A stretch of DNA of 64,000 bases from UBA2387 sp019454665 (GTDB taxonomy: Bacteria; Armatimonadota; Fimbriimonadia; Fimbriimonadales; Fimbriimonadaceae): contig BTVX01000005.1 of the NCBI GenBank assembly GCA_045862995.1, positions 91,972-155,971 of the forward strand, given 5' to 3'. The position numbers were made by a program, and so were the translations under genes. The notes beneath the pieces were generated by a model. The model saw nothing but the letters and a program-made list of their open reading frames with translations. It was not told the origin of the DNA and made no database searches. Shown here piece after piece: positions 56,401-64,000 of the stretch. Position 1 is the first letter of the stretch. Every line of letters begins with the position of its first letter.

Positions 56401-58417
56401 GCAGGGGATCGAGAATGGTCGTATCGCTGAGCGCGAAGCGCAGCACGAACATGTCGTACGGCTTGAAGATCGTGTACACCGGATTGGGGCCAAGGCCGGC
56501 GTTGTCAATGAACGGTCGCTGTTGCGGCCCGGTCAACGTTCCTCCGTAGGTGAGACGCTGTCCCGGCAACGGCAGGACGCCCCGCACGAAGAAGTTGTTC
56601 TGTCCCACGTTGGTCAAGCCCTGCATCGCGGTTTGGAACGTCGGCGCGGGCACATTGTAAGGCAACGGATCGGTGAACTGCGGGAAGATCGCCGCGGTGA
56701 ACGTGCCGCTGTCGGGGATGGACTGGACGGTTTGGTCCACTGTGAGGAAGCTGTTCGTGACGAACTCGGCCACCAGCGTGCCCGTCAGGTTGGTCCCGTC
56801 CACCACCAAGAACGACTCGGGGCCGGTGATCAGGGCGGGGTTGATCTGCAGGATCACAAACACGGCTCCGTTCACGGGGCCGTTGATTCCGACCACGTTT
56901 CCGGGACCGACGCTCGGCAGCGCCTGCAGCGCGGCGGCGACTTGCGCGGCGGTGGCGTTGAACGGGATGTCTCCCGTCGTCTCGCCGTTGAACGTCAGAG
57001 TGAACGTTCCGCCGGTGACGTTGGTGGGCGTCAATTGCTGAGCCGAGCCGTCGGGCAGAGGCACGAGGGTGTACCCGCCTTTGGTGCCCGAGCTGTCCAC
57101 TTGGAGCACCAGCGGGCGATCGTTGGCCAACTGGACGCGCACCCGCGCATTGGGCAGCGGTCCCCCGGTCACGCTTTCGACTTTGCCGCTGAGGACCGGC
57201 ATGGAGTCCAACGCCGCAAAGATGAGATCGGCGGAAGCGTTGTAGGGCACGTTCACGGTCGAGTTCCCATAGGCAAGCTCGATGGTGCCGCCTGTGGCGA
57301 GAGGATCGCCCTCGATGAACATCACGTTGGGACGCGTGTTCGTGGGAAAGTCGCTCGACGTGGTTCGACCGGCCACCCAGACGTTGCCGAACGGGTCCAG
57401 TTGGATGTACTCCCCGATCTCGTCCACGGAGCCGTTGATGTAGGCGGAGTAATCGTGGCTGTACGCGTCGCCTTGCAGTTTGGAGACGAAGGCGTCCTGC
57501 AAGCCTTGTTTGTTGAAGGCGTACGGACCGTAGATCGCGGGGTAGTCGGGCGCCCAGGTCCATCCCGTGAGATAGACGCCGCTGGCATCCGACACCACGG
57601 CCTTCACTTCGTCGAAGCCGGAGTCGCCTCCGTAGTAGCTGCCGTAGACAAGCGGGTCAATGACCAACTCCCGATTCGGGTCGTACTCGTTCAGCGCGAA
57701 CCCGACGGTGCCGTCCCGGTTCATTTTGAACGACGCGCCGACGCGGCGCCGCTCGGCGCCCACCATTTGGTAAGCGTACAATCCCGTGTGTTTGACCTCG
57801 CCGATCGAGGTTTTGAGGACGAGATCGCCATCGGTCACGGAGACGCTCTCGGCTCCTTCGAACCGCAAGGCGATGATGAGCGGGTCAATGCCAGGTTCGA
57901 CGATCAGGTCGTACCGCGGCTGGCCCTTCTCGAAATAGCTGCGGAGGTCAATGCCCGGGTAGATCGAGTCGCTTCGAATCTCGGCATAGCTCGACGCGGT
58001 TGCGGTTTGTTCGGGCTTCGCAGCCTTCACGAACTGCGTGATGCCCTTCAGGCGGGAAACGCCGGTCGAAGCCGCGGCGCCCGAACCGTTCGCGAACGAC
58101 ATTCGAACGACCTGGCCGCTCTTGGTTCCCTTCTCAACGCGATAGTGGTCGAGCACGAGGCCGTCTTGGGTCACCCAATAGTCCAAGCCGGGAGCCCGTC
58201 CCAAGAACTGGACGCCGTTGGGCCACTGACCCGCATTCTCCATGAATCGGCCCAGTTCGCGCTTGGCGAGCCCTCTCAGTTCCGCCTTGTTCGCCTGGCG
58301 GGTCGTTCCGCTCTGCGGCTGGGGATCGGAAATCGGAGCCGCCCATGCGGTGACTGCCACAACGGCGGCCGCCACAACCCCACCAAGGGTTCCCAACGTT
58401 CTTCTATAACCGGTCAC
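53423..58417 (-). CDS. Large secreted protein: DUF7948/SBBP propeller with six Ig-like repeats
   Basis: A 1664-residue exported protein (signal LGTLGGVVAAAVVAVTAWAA). After it, FMENAGQWPNGVQFLGRAPG and DYWVTQDGLVLDHYR match the DUF7948 domain that precedes SBBP propellers. Propeller-like blades continue to about 1060 (GVYLTGWTWAPDYP; IQLDPFGNVWVAGRTTSSDF; GSAYVVGIVATPG). Inserted are units of the GTFTLTFNGETTGDIPFNAT type. The last ~570 residues hold six Ig-like repeats of about 95 residues sharing V.GG..TGTV.L..PAP.GG..V.L....N..V.VP..VTVP. Function unknown, likely surface adhesion. GTG 58417 has GAGGTG 9 nt upstream and a TATGCT box; alternative starts lie at 58429 and 58441. Confidence 0.82.
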   Translation of the reverse strand: MTGYRRTLGTLGGVVAAAVVAVTAWAAPISDPQPQSGTTRQANKAELRGLAKRELGRFMENAGQWPNGVQFLGRAPGLDYWVTQDGLVLDHYRVEKGTKSGQVVRMSFANGSGAAASTGVSRLKGITQFVKAAKPEQTATASSYAEIRSDSIYPGIDLRSYFEKGQPRYDLIVEPGIDPLIIALRFEGAESVSVTDGDLVLKTSIGEVKHTGLYAYQMVGAERRRVGASFKMNRDGTVGFALNEYDPNRELVIDPLVYGSYYGGDSGFDEVKAVVSDASGVYLTGWTWAPDYPAIYGPYAFNKQGLQDAFVSKLQGDAYSHDYSAYINGSVDEIGEYIQLDPFGNVWVAGRTTSSDFPTNTRPNVMFIEGDPLATGGTIELAYGNSTVNVPYNASADLIFAALDSMPVLSGKVESVTGGPLPNARVRVQLANDRPLVLQVDSSGTKGGYTLVPLPDGSAQQLTPTNVTGGTFTLTFNGETTGDIPFNATAAQVAAALQALPSVGPGNVVGINGPVNGAVFVILQINPALITGPESFLVVDGTNLTGTLVAEFVTNSFLTVDQTVQSIPDSGTFTAAIFPQFTDPLPYNVPAPTFQTAMQGLTNVGQNNFFVRGVLPLPGQRLTYGGTLTGPQQRPFIDNAGLGPNPVYTIFKPYDMFVLRFALSDTTILDPLPTKALIFGHLDQDEILRGFKVVPKDNPAPNDPVELVFLGERPLSEMTVGPEQVDSWLLRVNYGASGTFSQQSGSQYLQGTQVSVSARGLAIDDEGSAYVVGIVATPGVVDTAVSPRFVTTPGVFEFGRLLRVVDGFIRKYDRAGNLMYSALLGGNGSDGALAVAVDGARNAYITGIARSFNFPRTRDVFGENFRADALVFVTKINQDASQLLYSTHLNTTNAVVPAGIAVDQAGRAFVTVNVGFNVIAWSGDPPVPTTVVMGTIPTSPDAMQATNVQPTLPQYPSLEGGLLVLSPNARTLVHGTYIGGLLDDGVNAPFVDRFGDVWVMGYHENFRNYVLYSSTGTPTFFTLTTRLPAQWISATAFKVNPDALGTTTVNRPFGVPPTYPMDINRDGFLVKVRFGLASILDVTFDPAQIAGGLGNAATGTVTLTQPAPAGGLDVTLTIINPAGASFSVAGDVSTAVITIPGGATTGTFQVFPKAVIAVTPVEVKASAEGNFAVGVLTVTPWLASLSISPNTVVGGNAATGRVRLFEPAPTGGVNVTLTTNNAGLVLVPAVVTVPEGQDSVPFTIDTNGVMNVSAPTVTASLFGVGRTETITLLPPSLATLTFTPGRVAGGSSSTGRLTLNGKAGGNFTVNLSIDAGTAGYTITPSTLTFANGDTFKEFTVTTAYEATDTQRRITATRPAQGGLNQQAISGTLFIDAVALTTFTVDKVALNLGENGTGTITINRPAPAGGVQVALSVNSNIVEVPSQVVVPVGETEVTFNYRATTRAVVQNTTVTITATRGPVILSRNVTVLPTTLSVTVDPFLVVAGTSAQGTVRLGAAAPTGGIVVALSSNTTGVNVPATVTIPANQTTATFTVTTAPRTSDVVATIRATTGTLSAQTTLNVLAEYPFDILGVQFDQPSVMGGMNVTCTVTIDAPAPPAGLVIQLESSNSRVVPVPATITVQNGKVVATFTINTAKVSRDLSVRVTARYKDSVASGVLQVRRR

Positions 58418-58624
58418 TGACGCATACACCTCGTCGCGCAAGCATACTGGCTGCCGGAAAGCGAAGTCAAGAAACCTCGGCTGAAGCTTCGTTCATCTCG
58501 ATCCGGCGCGCCTGAGGCCCGCTGCTTCTTTGCCTTAGACGCACCAGCGGCCCGCACCGATTCACCGAAATGGGTTTTCAGCGTCCAATCGGCCATTCAG
58601 TATCATGGGGGCGGTCCAGAACCC

Positions 58625-60886
58625 ATGTCCATGCTGTACGCGCTCCTCTGCCTGGCCGCTCTGAACGCCCAGCCGAACGCTTCCCCGACCTATCAGGATC
58701 GCGTCGGCGTGTGCGTCCACCTGGAGCACGTCCGCAAGTGCGGCCTCGACCGTGTCAAGGAGCTTGGGATCGGGTGGATTCGGACGGATTTGAACTGGGA
58801 GAGCGTCGAGCGGCGCAAGGGCGAGTTCGATTTCTCGGCCTACGACCGTCTGTTCGCCGATGCCGACCGGCTGGGGCTGAAAGTGCTGGTGATCCTCGAT
58901 TATTGGCACCGCTTCTACGACGGGCCGCGCATGAACACAAACGTCGCGCGCCGGGGATTCGCCAACTACGTCGCGAAGGCGCTCCAGCGGTACAAGGGGC
59001 GTGGATTCCACTGGGAACTGTGGAACGAACCCAACCACCCGAAGTTCTGGCACCCCAAGCCGGACCCGGACGAGTACAACGCGCTGGCGCGGGAGGTGCA
59101 GGCCGTTTTCGCCGACCTTGCGCCGGGAGAGACCCTGATCGGCCCAGCGCTTTCGCACCTCGATTTGGACTACCTGACCGCGCTCGCTCCGGTTTTGCCC
59201 AAGTTCGCGGGCGTGTCGTTCCACCCCTACCGGGACGGCGCCCCGGAATCCATCGTGCCCGAACTCGACGGGCTGCGGCAGACGCTGGGCCACCTGACGC
59301 CGCAGGCGCCTCTTGTCGCAAGCGAGTGGGGCTACTCGTCGGCGCGCGGGCGGATGACCGACGACCAACACGCCGACCACGCGATGCGGACGCTGTTGAC
59401 CGGGATGGTCGCAGGGGTTCAGCGCACGTTTTGGTACGACCTGATGAACGACGGCGACGACCCGCAGGAACGCGAACACCACTTTGGGCTGTACAAATCG
59501 GACGGGACCCCCAAGGCCGCGGCGAAGGCGCTGGCCGATCTCGGCAAGAGCCTGCGCGGCCATTCATACGTGGGACGTTTCGCGTTGGCCTCGCCCCAGG
59601 ACTTCGCTCTGCTGTTCGCCAAGGCGGACTCTTACCGGTGGGTGGCGTGGACCATCCGCGACCGGGCGACGCAGGCCGACCTGGCCGTCGGCGTACCCGA
59701 GGTCCGCGTGGTGCGCCCCGTTCAAGGCGCATCGGTCAAGCCAAGCCGCAGCGGACGCGTTTCGATTCCCCTTGGCCCGAGGCCGACGATCGTGGAAGTC
59801 GAGGGGGCGAGCGACCTGCTCAAACGTTTGTCGGCGCTCGGCGCCGCGCCCGGTTACGCTCTGGATCCCACCCAGGCCGCGGAGTCGCTTCGGGCAATCC
59901 TCGCCGCCATCTCGCGGGCATGGCCCAAGGCGACCCTCGCGGTGGAAGGAACTGGGGCGCCACGCGCCAGCGGCAACGCCGAGCGTGTGCTCGGGGTGCT
60001 GGACGCGACGCTTCCACCCGTATACCGGGCCGCCACCAGGCAGGAGGCCACGATTCGACTGACACTGACCCTTGATCAGGGTGTCCGAGTCGCCCAGGTC
60101 TGGCGTGTGCGCGATCCTGCGACCGTTGCCGTCTATCCCCACGATCCTCTGAACGGGGCGTTCGAAGTGACTCTGCTTCCGCTGGCGCCCCGCGCGGCGA
60201 CCGGCAAGAGTTCGGCCAAGGTGGGAACGACGTCGGTCGAGCGTCCTTTTGTGTTCGATGGCCGAAGGACGCCCGTGGTGCTTTCGCTGGGCGCGGCCGA
60301 CCGCACACGTGCCCTACGCGGCGAGTTCCGGGCCCACTTGGGCCAAGGCGCCCCTTGGGTGGGCAAGATCGAGACGCTGCAGACGAAGCGGTTCGCACCC
60401 GAGGACGCCGCCGCGTTCCGCTCGATGGTGGATGCCGATGCGGGCGTGGCGCACAGCGTGAAGCTTTCGGTGACCGATTCACCGCCTGGGCTACCCGGCA
60501 AGGCGCTCAAGGTGGACTACCGGCTGGGGGCGGGGCGGGGTTTCTTCGAGATTCGGCCCCCTGCGGGCGGCACGATCCCGGCGCAGGCGACCTCGATCGG
60601 AATGTGGGTTCATGGCGACGGCTCGGGTCACGCGCTCCGCGCGCGCATCGTGGACGCGACGGGCCAGTTCTTCCAACACGATCTCGGGCCGATCGGCTTC
60701 AAGGGATGGAGGCATCTCGTGGTGCCGCTCGACAACTCGGCTCGAGATCGCTGGGGCGGCGCGAACGACGGGGTGTTGCACTTCCCTGTCCGTCTGCACT
60801 CGCCGCTGTTGATCCAACCCGCCAACGGAGGGGCGGGAACGGTCTATCTGGGCGGATACACGGTGTTTTCTGCGCTTCGGCAGTGA
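58625..60886 (+). CDS. Exported glycoside hydrolase, clan GH-A (GH5/GH39-like)
   Basis: A 753-residue protein with a short signal peptide (MLYALLCLAALNAQ). Residues about 20-330 form a TIM barrel: GVCVHLEHVRKCGLDRV, LGIGWIRTDLNWESVE, KVLVILDYWH. Acid/base Glu135 is in WELWNEPNHPKFW and nucleophile Glu234 in LVASEWGYSS, the two Glu at strands 4 and 7 of clan GH-A. The remaining 400 residues carry beta domains, including a carbohydrate-binding-like C-terminus (GMWVHGDGSGHALRARIVD). Substrate unknown. TATCAT lies 18 nt before the ATG. The gap 58418-58624 is the divergent promoter region with the large secreted protein; nothing else was seen there. Confidence 0.88.
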   Translation: MSMLYALLCLAALNAQPNASPTYQDRVGVCVHLEHVRKCGLDRVKELGIGWIRTDLNWESVERRKGEFDFSAYDRLFADADRLGLKVLVILDYWHRFYDGPRMNTNVARRGFANYVAKALQRYKGRGFHWELWNEPNHPKFWHPKPDPDEYNALAREVQAVFADLAPGETLIGPALSHLDLDYLTALAPVLPKFAGVSFHPYRDGAPESIVPELDGLRQTLGHLTPQAPLVASEWGYSSARGRMTDDQHADHAMRTLLTGMVAGVQRTFWYDLMNDGDDPQEREHHFGLYKSDGTPKAAAKALADLGKSLRGHSYVGRFALASPQDFALLFAKADSYRWVAWTIRDRATQADLAVGVPEVRVVRPVQGASVKPSRSGRVSIPLGPRPTIVEVEGASDLLKRLSALGAAPGYALDPTQAAESLRAILAAISRAWPKATLAVEGTGAPRASGNAERVLGVLDATLPPVYRAATRQEATIRLTLTLDQGVRVAQVWRVRDPATVAVYPHDPLNGAFEVTLLPLAPRAATGKSSAKVGTTSVERPFVFDGRRTPVVLSLGAADRTRALRGEFRAHLGQGAPWVGKIETLQTKRFAPEDAAAFRSMVDADAGVAHSVKLSVTDSPPGLPGKALKVDYRLGAGRGFFEIRPPAGGTIPAQATSIGMWVHGDGSGHALRARIVDATGQFFQHDLGPIGFKGWRHLVVPLDNSARDRWGGANDGVLHFPVRLHSPLLIQPANGGAGTVYLGGYTVFSALRQ

Positions 60887-60919
60887 ACCAATGCCGGCGA
60901 TTGGCAGTTATCACCCTTT

Positions 60920-62194
60920 GTGAAGCCCCTTCGCAGGACCTTCTCGGTGTTCGCGTGTCTCATTGCGCTCGGTGCTGCGGCCTTTGCCCAGCAAACGCCC
61001 CCCGAAACGAGCACGCCCCCGGCAACCCCGCCGCTCACCACCTTGACCGCCGATCAGCGCAAGGAGGTTTTGGACAGCATCTCCACGTTCGTTTCGACCA
61101 GAGCGTTCGTGCCGGGCGTGGATTTCGCGCGGTGGACCGAGTTCGTCGAGAAGCGACGGGAGAGCATTGAAGCTTCGGACACCGTATCGGGTTTCACCCG
61201 GGAGGTCAACCGGGCCCTGCGCGAGTTTGGGTTCAGCCACATCAATTTGCGCACTCCGACGGCATCGGCGAACCGACGCTCGGGCTCGGCGGTCGTGCTT
61301 GGCCTTTCGACTCGCCCGGTCGAGGACGGTTTGGAAGTCACTGCCGTGGTCGCGAACAGCCCGGCTGCCGACGCCGGGTTCAAGGTGGGCGACGTCGTGC
61401 TCGAGGTCAATGGCGCCAAGCCGACGTCGGCGGAGTCGCTGCGCCCCGAAGAGGGCCAGACCTTGGCGGTCAAGGTCAAGCGCCCGACGGGCGAGCAAGT
61501 CGAGGTCTCGATGCAGGCCCGCCGCATGGCGACCGCCCGCGAGGACACGCTCACCTGGCCCGAGAAGAACGTTGCGCTTCTCAAGATCCACAGCTTCAGC
61601 AACGGTTACGACCAGCGCAAGATCGAGAACCACCTCGATGTCGCGGCCAAAGCAGAGCTGCTGATCCTGGATCTGCGCTCCAACGGAGGCGGCGCGACCA
61701 CGAACATGAACCACTTGCTGAGCCTGCTGCTCCCCGACGCGACCCCGTTCGGCGTGTTCGTCAACCGGCGCATGGCGGACCAGTTCAAGGAAGCCACGCA
61801 GAAGGAACCCACCGACCCCGTGGAGATCGCCAAGTGGACCGAGCGCAAGACCCAGACCCGCAAGCGGTCGCTGGAGCCGTTCAAGGGCAAGGTGGTCGTG
61901 TTGGTGAACCGGGGTTCGGCGAGCGCTTCCGAGATCGTGGCGTGCGCCCTGCGCGAGCACAAAGCTGCCCCGCTGATCGGCCAGCGCACGGCCGGCGCCG
62001 TCTTGGCTTCGGTTTATGGGCGGCTGCCCCACGGCTTCGAGCTTCAGTACCCTGTGAGCGACTACGTGAGCATGCCCGCCGGAATCCGCATCGAAGGCAA
62101 CCCGCTCCAGCCCGACATCGAAGCGCTTCCCAACCGGGACTTGGACGAAGGCGTGGCGAAGGCGATCGAGTGGTTCAAAAAGCCGATCGGCTAA
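60920..62194 (+). CDS. S41 family (C-terminal-processing-like) peptidase, exported
   Basis: A 424-residue exported protein, signal peptide TFSVFACLIALGAAAFAQ, then a Pro/Thr linker. A PDZ-like domain (TAVVANSPAADAGFKVGDVV) precedes the peptidase core (NVALLKIHSFSNGY; LLILDLRSNGGGATTN). The catalytic Ser is Ser337 in RGSASASEIVA. The Lys of the classical CtpA dyad (GxxxxGKG) is replaced: the segment reads IGQRTAGAVLAS, as in tricorn-like and other S41 members that use different residues. Start GTG 60920. The 3' end overlaps the RHS fragment on the other strand by 4 bp. Confidence 0.9.
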   Translation: MKPLRRTFSVFACLIALGAAAFAQQTPPETSTPPATPPLTTLTADQRKEVLDSISTFVSTRAFVPGVDFARWTEFVEKRRESIEASDTVSGFTREVNRALREFGFSHINLRTPTASANRRSGSAVVLGLSTRPVEDGLEVTAVVANSPAADAGFKVGDVVLEVNGAKPTSAESLRPEEGQTLAVKVKRPTGEQVEVSMQARRMATAREDTLTWPEKNVALLKIHSFSNGYDQRKIENHLDVAAKAELLILDLRSNGGGATTNMNHLLSLLLPDATPFGVFVNRRMADQFKEATQKEPTDPVEIAKWTERKTQTRKRSLEPFKGKVVVLVNRGSASASEIVACALREHKAAPLIGQRTAGAVLASVYGRLPHGFELQYPVSDYVSMPAGIRIEGNPLQPDIEALPNRDLDEGVAKAIEWFKKPIG

Positions 62195-62415
62195 AAGCGA
62201 ACCCTCATTGTCGGGAATAGGGTCGTGAATCTGCCGCCGCTTGGGTCCACCATCAGCGTGCGGTTGCAGTTCTGGTCGTATTCGTACTGGGTCGCCAGGC
62301 CGCGGTTGCTCTCGCGCGTCACTCTGCCGGGCACGGATACCATGGTTCCGCGACCGGGCCCCTCCCGTAACTCCAACGCTTGTGGTTCTATAGCATACAG
62401 TTGCCATTCCGCCAA
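62191..62415 (-). pseudogene. Stranded RHS/YD-repeat fragment
   Basis: On the minus strand the frame reads RVTRESNRGLATQYEYDQNC then NRTLMVDPSGGRFTT, one and a half YD-type RHS repeats (T-x-Y-x-Y-D-x-x-x-N-R). It then runs into a stop at 62191 inside the end of the S41 gene. It has no export signal, no core-associated motif and no toxin end. It lies downstream of the RHS gene and lipoprotein, as expected for a remnant of an older RHS C-terminus displaced when the present one was installed. The 62416-62465 stretch shows nothing. Confidence 0.6.
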
Positions 62416-62465
62416 GATTTTCAGGGATGGGATACGCCAGCCTCAACGATGCAACGGCTATTCGA

Positions 62466-62822
62466 CTATCGAGTTGCAGACATAATCAAAGTCGTCGACG
62501 CGAATTGTGGTAACAACACCTTCATCTCCAAGTGCCAAGCGTACCGTCTGAGTGTCTCCAATTCTAGTTTGAGAAATCCGACAAACGCACGATTCGTGGG
62601 ATCGTAGCGAATCGTTTCTGTTGCACCGTGATCTCTGAGTGCGATTGGTACATGCGATGCATTGATGCCGCACATGCCTGCTAGGCTTCGGGCGGTATCC
62701 TCTGGCTTGGAATATTTTCCAGAGCAACTGTTCAAGACGCACATGCTAAGGACCGTTAAGACAGTCCAAACCATTGTGGTCAATGATAATGTCGACATGC
62801 GAAGGGATAAGGCTTTAGTCAT
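62466..62822 (-). CDS. Small lipoprotein, candidate immunity protein of the RHS locus
   Basis: A 118-residue protein: hydrophobic N-terminus TLSLTTMVWTVLTVLSMCVL then LNSC, an acceptable lipobox, so it is probably membrane-anchored. The mature part (SGKYSKPEDTARSLAG, HVPIALRDHGATETIRYD, AFVGFLKLELETLRRYAWH) matches no family I know. Its ATG (62822) overlaps the RHS stop codon by 8 bases, tight coupling typical of toxin-immunity pairs. The region is visibly richer in A/T than its surroundings. Role is inferred only from position, size and coupling. Confidence 0.6.
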   Translation of the reverse strand: MTKALSLRMSTLSLTTMVWTVLTVLSMCVLNSCSGKYSKPEDTARSLAGMCGINASHVPIALRDHGATETIRYDPTNRAFVGFLKLELETLRRYAWHLEMKVLLPQFASTTLIMSATR

Positions 62823-64000
62823 AATGCAAGAACTTCGTCCTTTTGCGACAGCAATCAAAACAATCTGCCGCTGTGCCTCCGCAATCTTCCCAGCATAGAT
62901 ACCCTAAGTCCTCCGCTTCTTTGTCTGGTGCCTCATCGGGCTCGCGTTGGTACTTCCAAGCGGCCAATCGCCCCCAGCAAGCTATCAGCATGCAGGCCAT
63001 GAAGCAGTGAGCCAGTTTGTCCGAACCCTGGCCACCCCCGCATTGATGGCGCAAGTGGTCTCCGATATCGTCATTCAGGCGAAAAATGTTGCAACCGGTG
63101 TACCAGTTCTTCAACTCAAACAATTCATGACCGCATGGTCCGCAGTTGTTATGGCTTCCGCAATAACGTCGAGCTATCTCACAAGATGCTTCTGCGCTCG
63201 TGCCACCATTTCGAAGGATATTGTAGGCGCAATGGTAGAACCCGCCTCGGCTCTTCTTCTTGCACCCGGACAGGCTACCCGATTTTTGAAGTCCAAGGTA
63301 ATCGCTGAAGCGTGTCGGTGCAGAGCCACCGTACCGATAGCTCACGAGGCTCGGCCACAACGGATCGAGTTGCATCCAGCTTCCCAAATCCTGCCGATAC
63401 TCTCTCGCGCGGATGTACGTCCGCAGATCGTTCTCGCGGAAGTAGCCCAGGCTCCCCACCCACAGGAAGGGTTCGGCGCCGGCTTCGATTTCGGCGACCA
63501 TTTCCCCGTAGGGCCAGTACTCGAACTGGTCCGTGAGGGTTTGGGAAGAGTTCAGGTAGGCCACCACCGAGCCCAGGGGATCCACGATGTAGTCCCGCTT
63601 CTCGGAGCCCTTCACATGACCCACCACCTCGCCTTCCAAAACCACCAGCAGCGTGGCGTCGCCCGAAGAGGGCTTGATTTGCAGGTGGTCGGCGCCGTCC
63701 CAAACGAACGTGGTGGTCACCGACCCGGACACGATCTTGCGCCGCAGGTTGTCGCCGTCGTAGGTCGAGGTCGTCAGCCCCGCCGCGTCGTGGGCCACTC
63801 TGAGGTTGTTGTTGATGTCGGTGTACGAATAGGTGGCCACCGGTGAGCCGGTCTGGTACTGCCGCGCCATCACGCCGCGCAGTCCCCATTGGAACGTGGT
63901 CGTCGTCCCCCCGACCAGCATCGTGGTCAGCCGGTCGGCGGCGTCGTACTGCATCGTCTGCGGGTTGCCGCCCTGGTGCCACTTCGTCGTGAGGTTCGAG
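62815..64000 (-). CDS. RHS-repeat protein with Cys-rich C-terminus, N-terminus outside window
   Basis: The frame is open to base 64000, so only the C-terminal ~394 residues are seen. RHS/YD repeats (MQYDAADRLTTMLVGGTTTT, VATYSYTDINNNLRVAHDAA) lead to the associated core (YIVDPLGSVVAYLNSS, YIRAREYRQDLGSWMQLDPL, YRYGGSAPTRFSDYLGL), after which self-cleavage and a variable toxin normally follow. The last ~145 residues hold 16 cysteines and include a SDKLAHCFMACMLIAC segment; a D-K-x-x-H-C-x3-C pattern recalls toxin families with conserved Asp, His and Cys, but I cannot name one. GC falls in this part. It overlaps the lipoprotein gene by 8 bases. Likely an interbacterial polymorphic toxin. Confidence 0.85.
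   Translation of the reverse strand, partial: SNLTTKWHQGGNPQTMQYDAADRLTTMLVGGTTTTFQWGLRGVMARQYQTGSPVATYSYTDINNNLRVAHDAAGLTTSTYDGDNLRRKIVSGSVTTTFVWDGADHLQIKPSSGDATLLVVLEGEVVGHVKGSEKRDYIVDPLGSVVAYLNSSQTLTDQFEYWPYGEMVAEIEAGAEPFLWVGSLGYFRENDLRTYIRAREYRQDLGSWMQLDPLWPSLVSYRYGGSAPTRFSDYLGLQKSGSLSGCKKKSRGGFYHCAYNILRNGGTSAEASCEIARRYCGSHNNCGPCGHELFELKNWYTGCNIFRLNDDIGDHLRHQCGGGQGSDKLAHCFMACMLIACWGRLAAWKYQREPDEAPDKEAEDLGYLCWEDCGGTAADCFDCCRKRTKFLHYD

Noticed and set aside
53438..58420. Long plus-strand frames across the large secreted protein gene
   Set aside because: Composition typical of antisense shadow; the minus-strand frame has signal peptide, propeller and Ig-repeat logic.

Overview
The window is a GC-rich (about 64% by eye), gene-dense bacterial chromosome segment with about 47 protein genes, two tRNAs and a tmRNA. 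There is no rRNA, phage, recognisable insertion sequence or CRISPR array. The mix suggests Armatimonadota, probably a Fimbriimonadia-like bacterium: secreted proteins ending in dockerin-like calcium-binding pairs, many secreted propeller and Ig-repeat proteins, FolE2, and many genes with a TANNNT box a few bases before the start codon and no Shine-Dalgarno. This assignment is inference, about 0.6 confidence.

Layout. 1-7140: aldo/keto reductase (cut by the edge), a DUF6941-like protein, a convergent pair of AAA-like ATPases (one fused to a SARP-type DNA-binding region, one to a membrane helix and WD40 propeller), and a methyltransferase. 7196-17222: GH2 beta-mannosidase, CocE/S15 hydrolase, hybrid PAS histidine kinase, a flavin enzyme with the halogenase WxWxIP motif, and an acetyl-CoA hydrolase/transferase. 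17269-25000: housekeeping block with smpB, tRNA-Ser, an unknown-nadC-birA operon, folE2 with an alkyltransferase-like protein, tRNA-Thr, gpmA, and groES/groEL under a CIRCE-like operator. 25007-35755: Asp-box propeller protein, Gfo/Idh oxidoreductase, purF, aldo/keto reductase with a D-hydroxyacid dehydrogenase, S9 peptidase with exonuclease III. 35801-46797: dockerin-like secreted proteins, DUF1015 with an MBL hydrolase, peptidoglycan amidase, nagA, metallophosphoesterase, cytidylyltransferase, ABM protein. 46832-62194: ppc, an NTF2-containing ECF sigma factor with a secreted NTF2-like partner, tmRNA, amidase, a 1664-residue Ig-repeat protein, a clan GH-A glycosidase and an S41 peptidase. 62191-64000: an RHS locus with a Cys-rich variable C-terminus, an overlapping lipoprotein gene (candidate immunity) and a stranded RHS fragment.

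Most unusual is the groESL operon. A four-helix-bundle gene (family of the 23S rRNA intervening-sequence protein) lies between groES and groEL, bracketed by oppositely oriented arrays of a 10-bp unit, GGTNNNGTTC. A second pair of opposed arrays of the same decamer, without a gene between, fills the convergent gap at 9629-9800. I interpret these as full and empty copies of one IVS-like element whose RNA would fold into a long stem.

The second window-wide signal is promoter geometry. At least 15 genes have a -10-like box 5-11 nt (mostly 5-9) before ATG/GTG, predicting largely leaderless transcripts. This was used to choose several starts.
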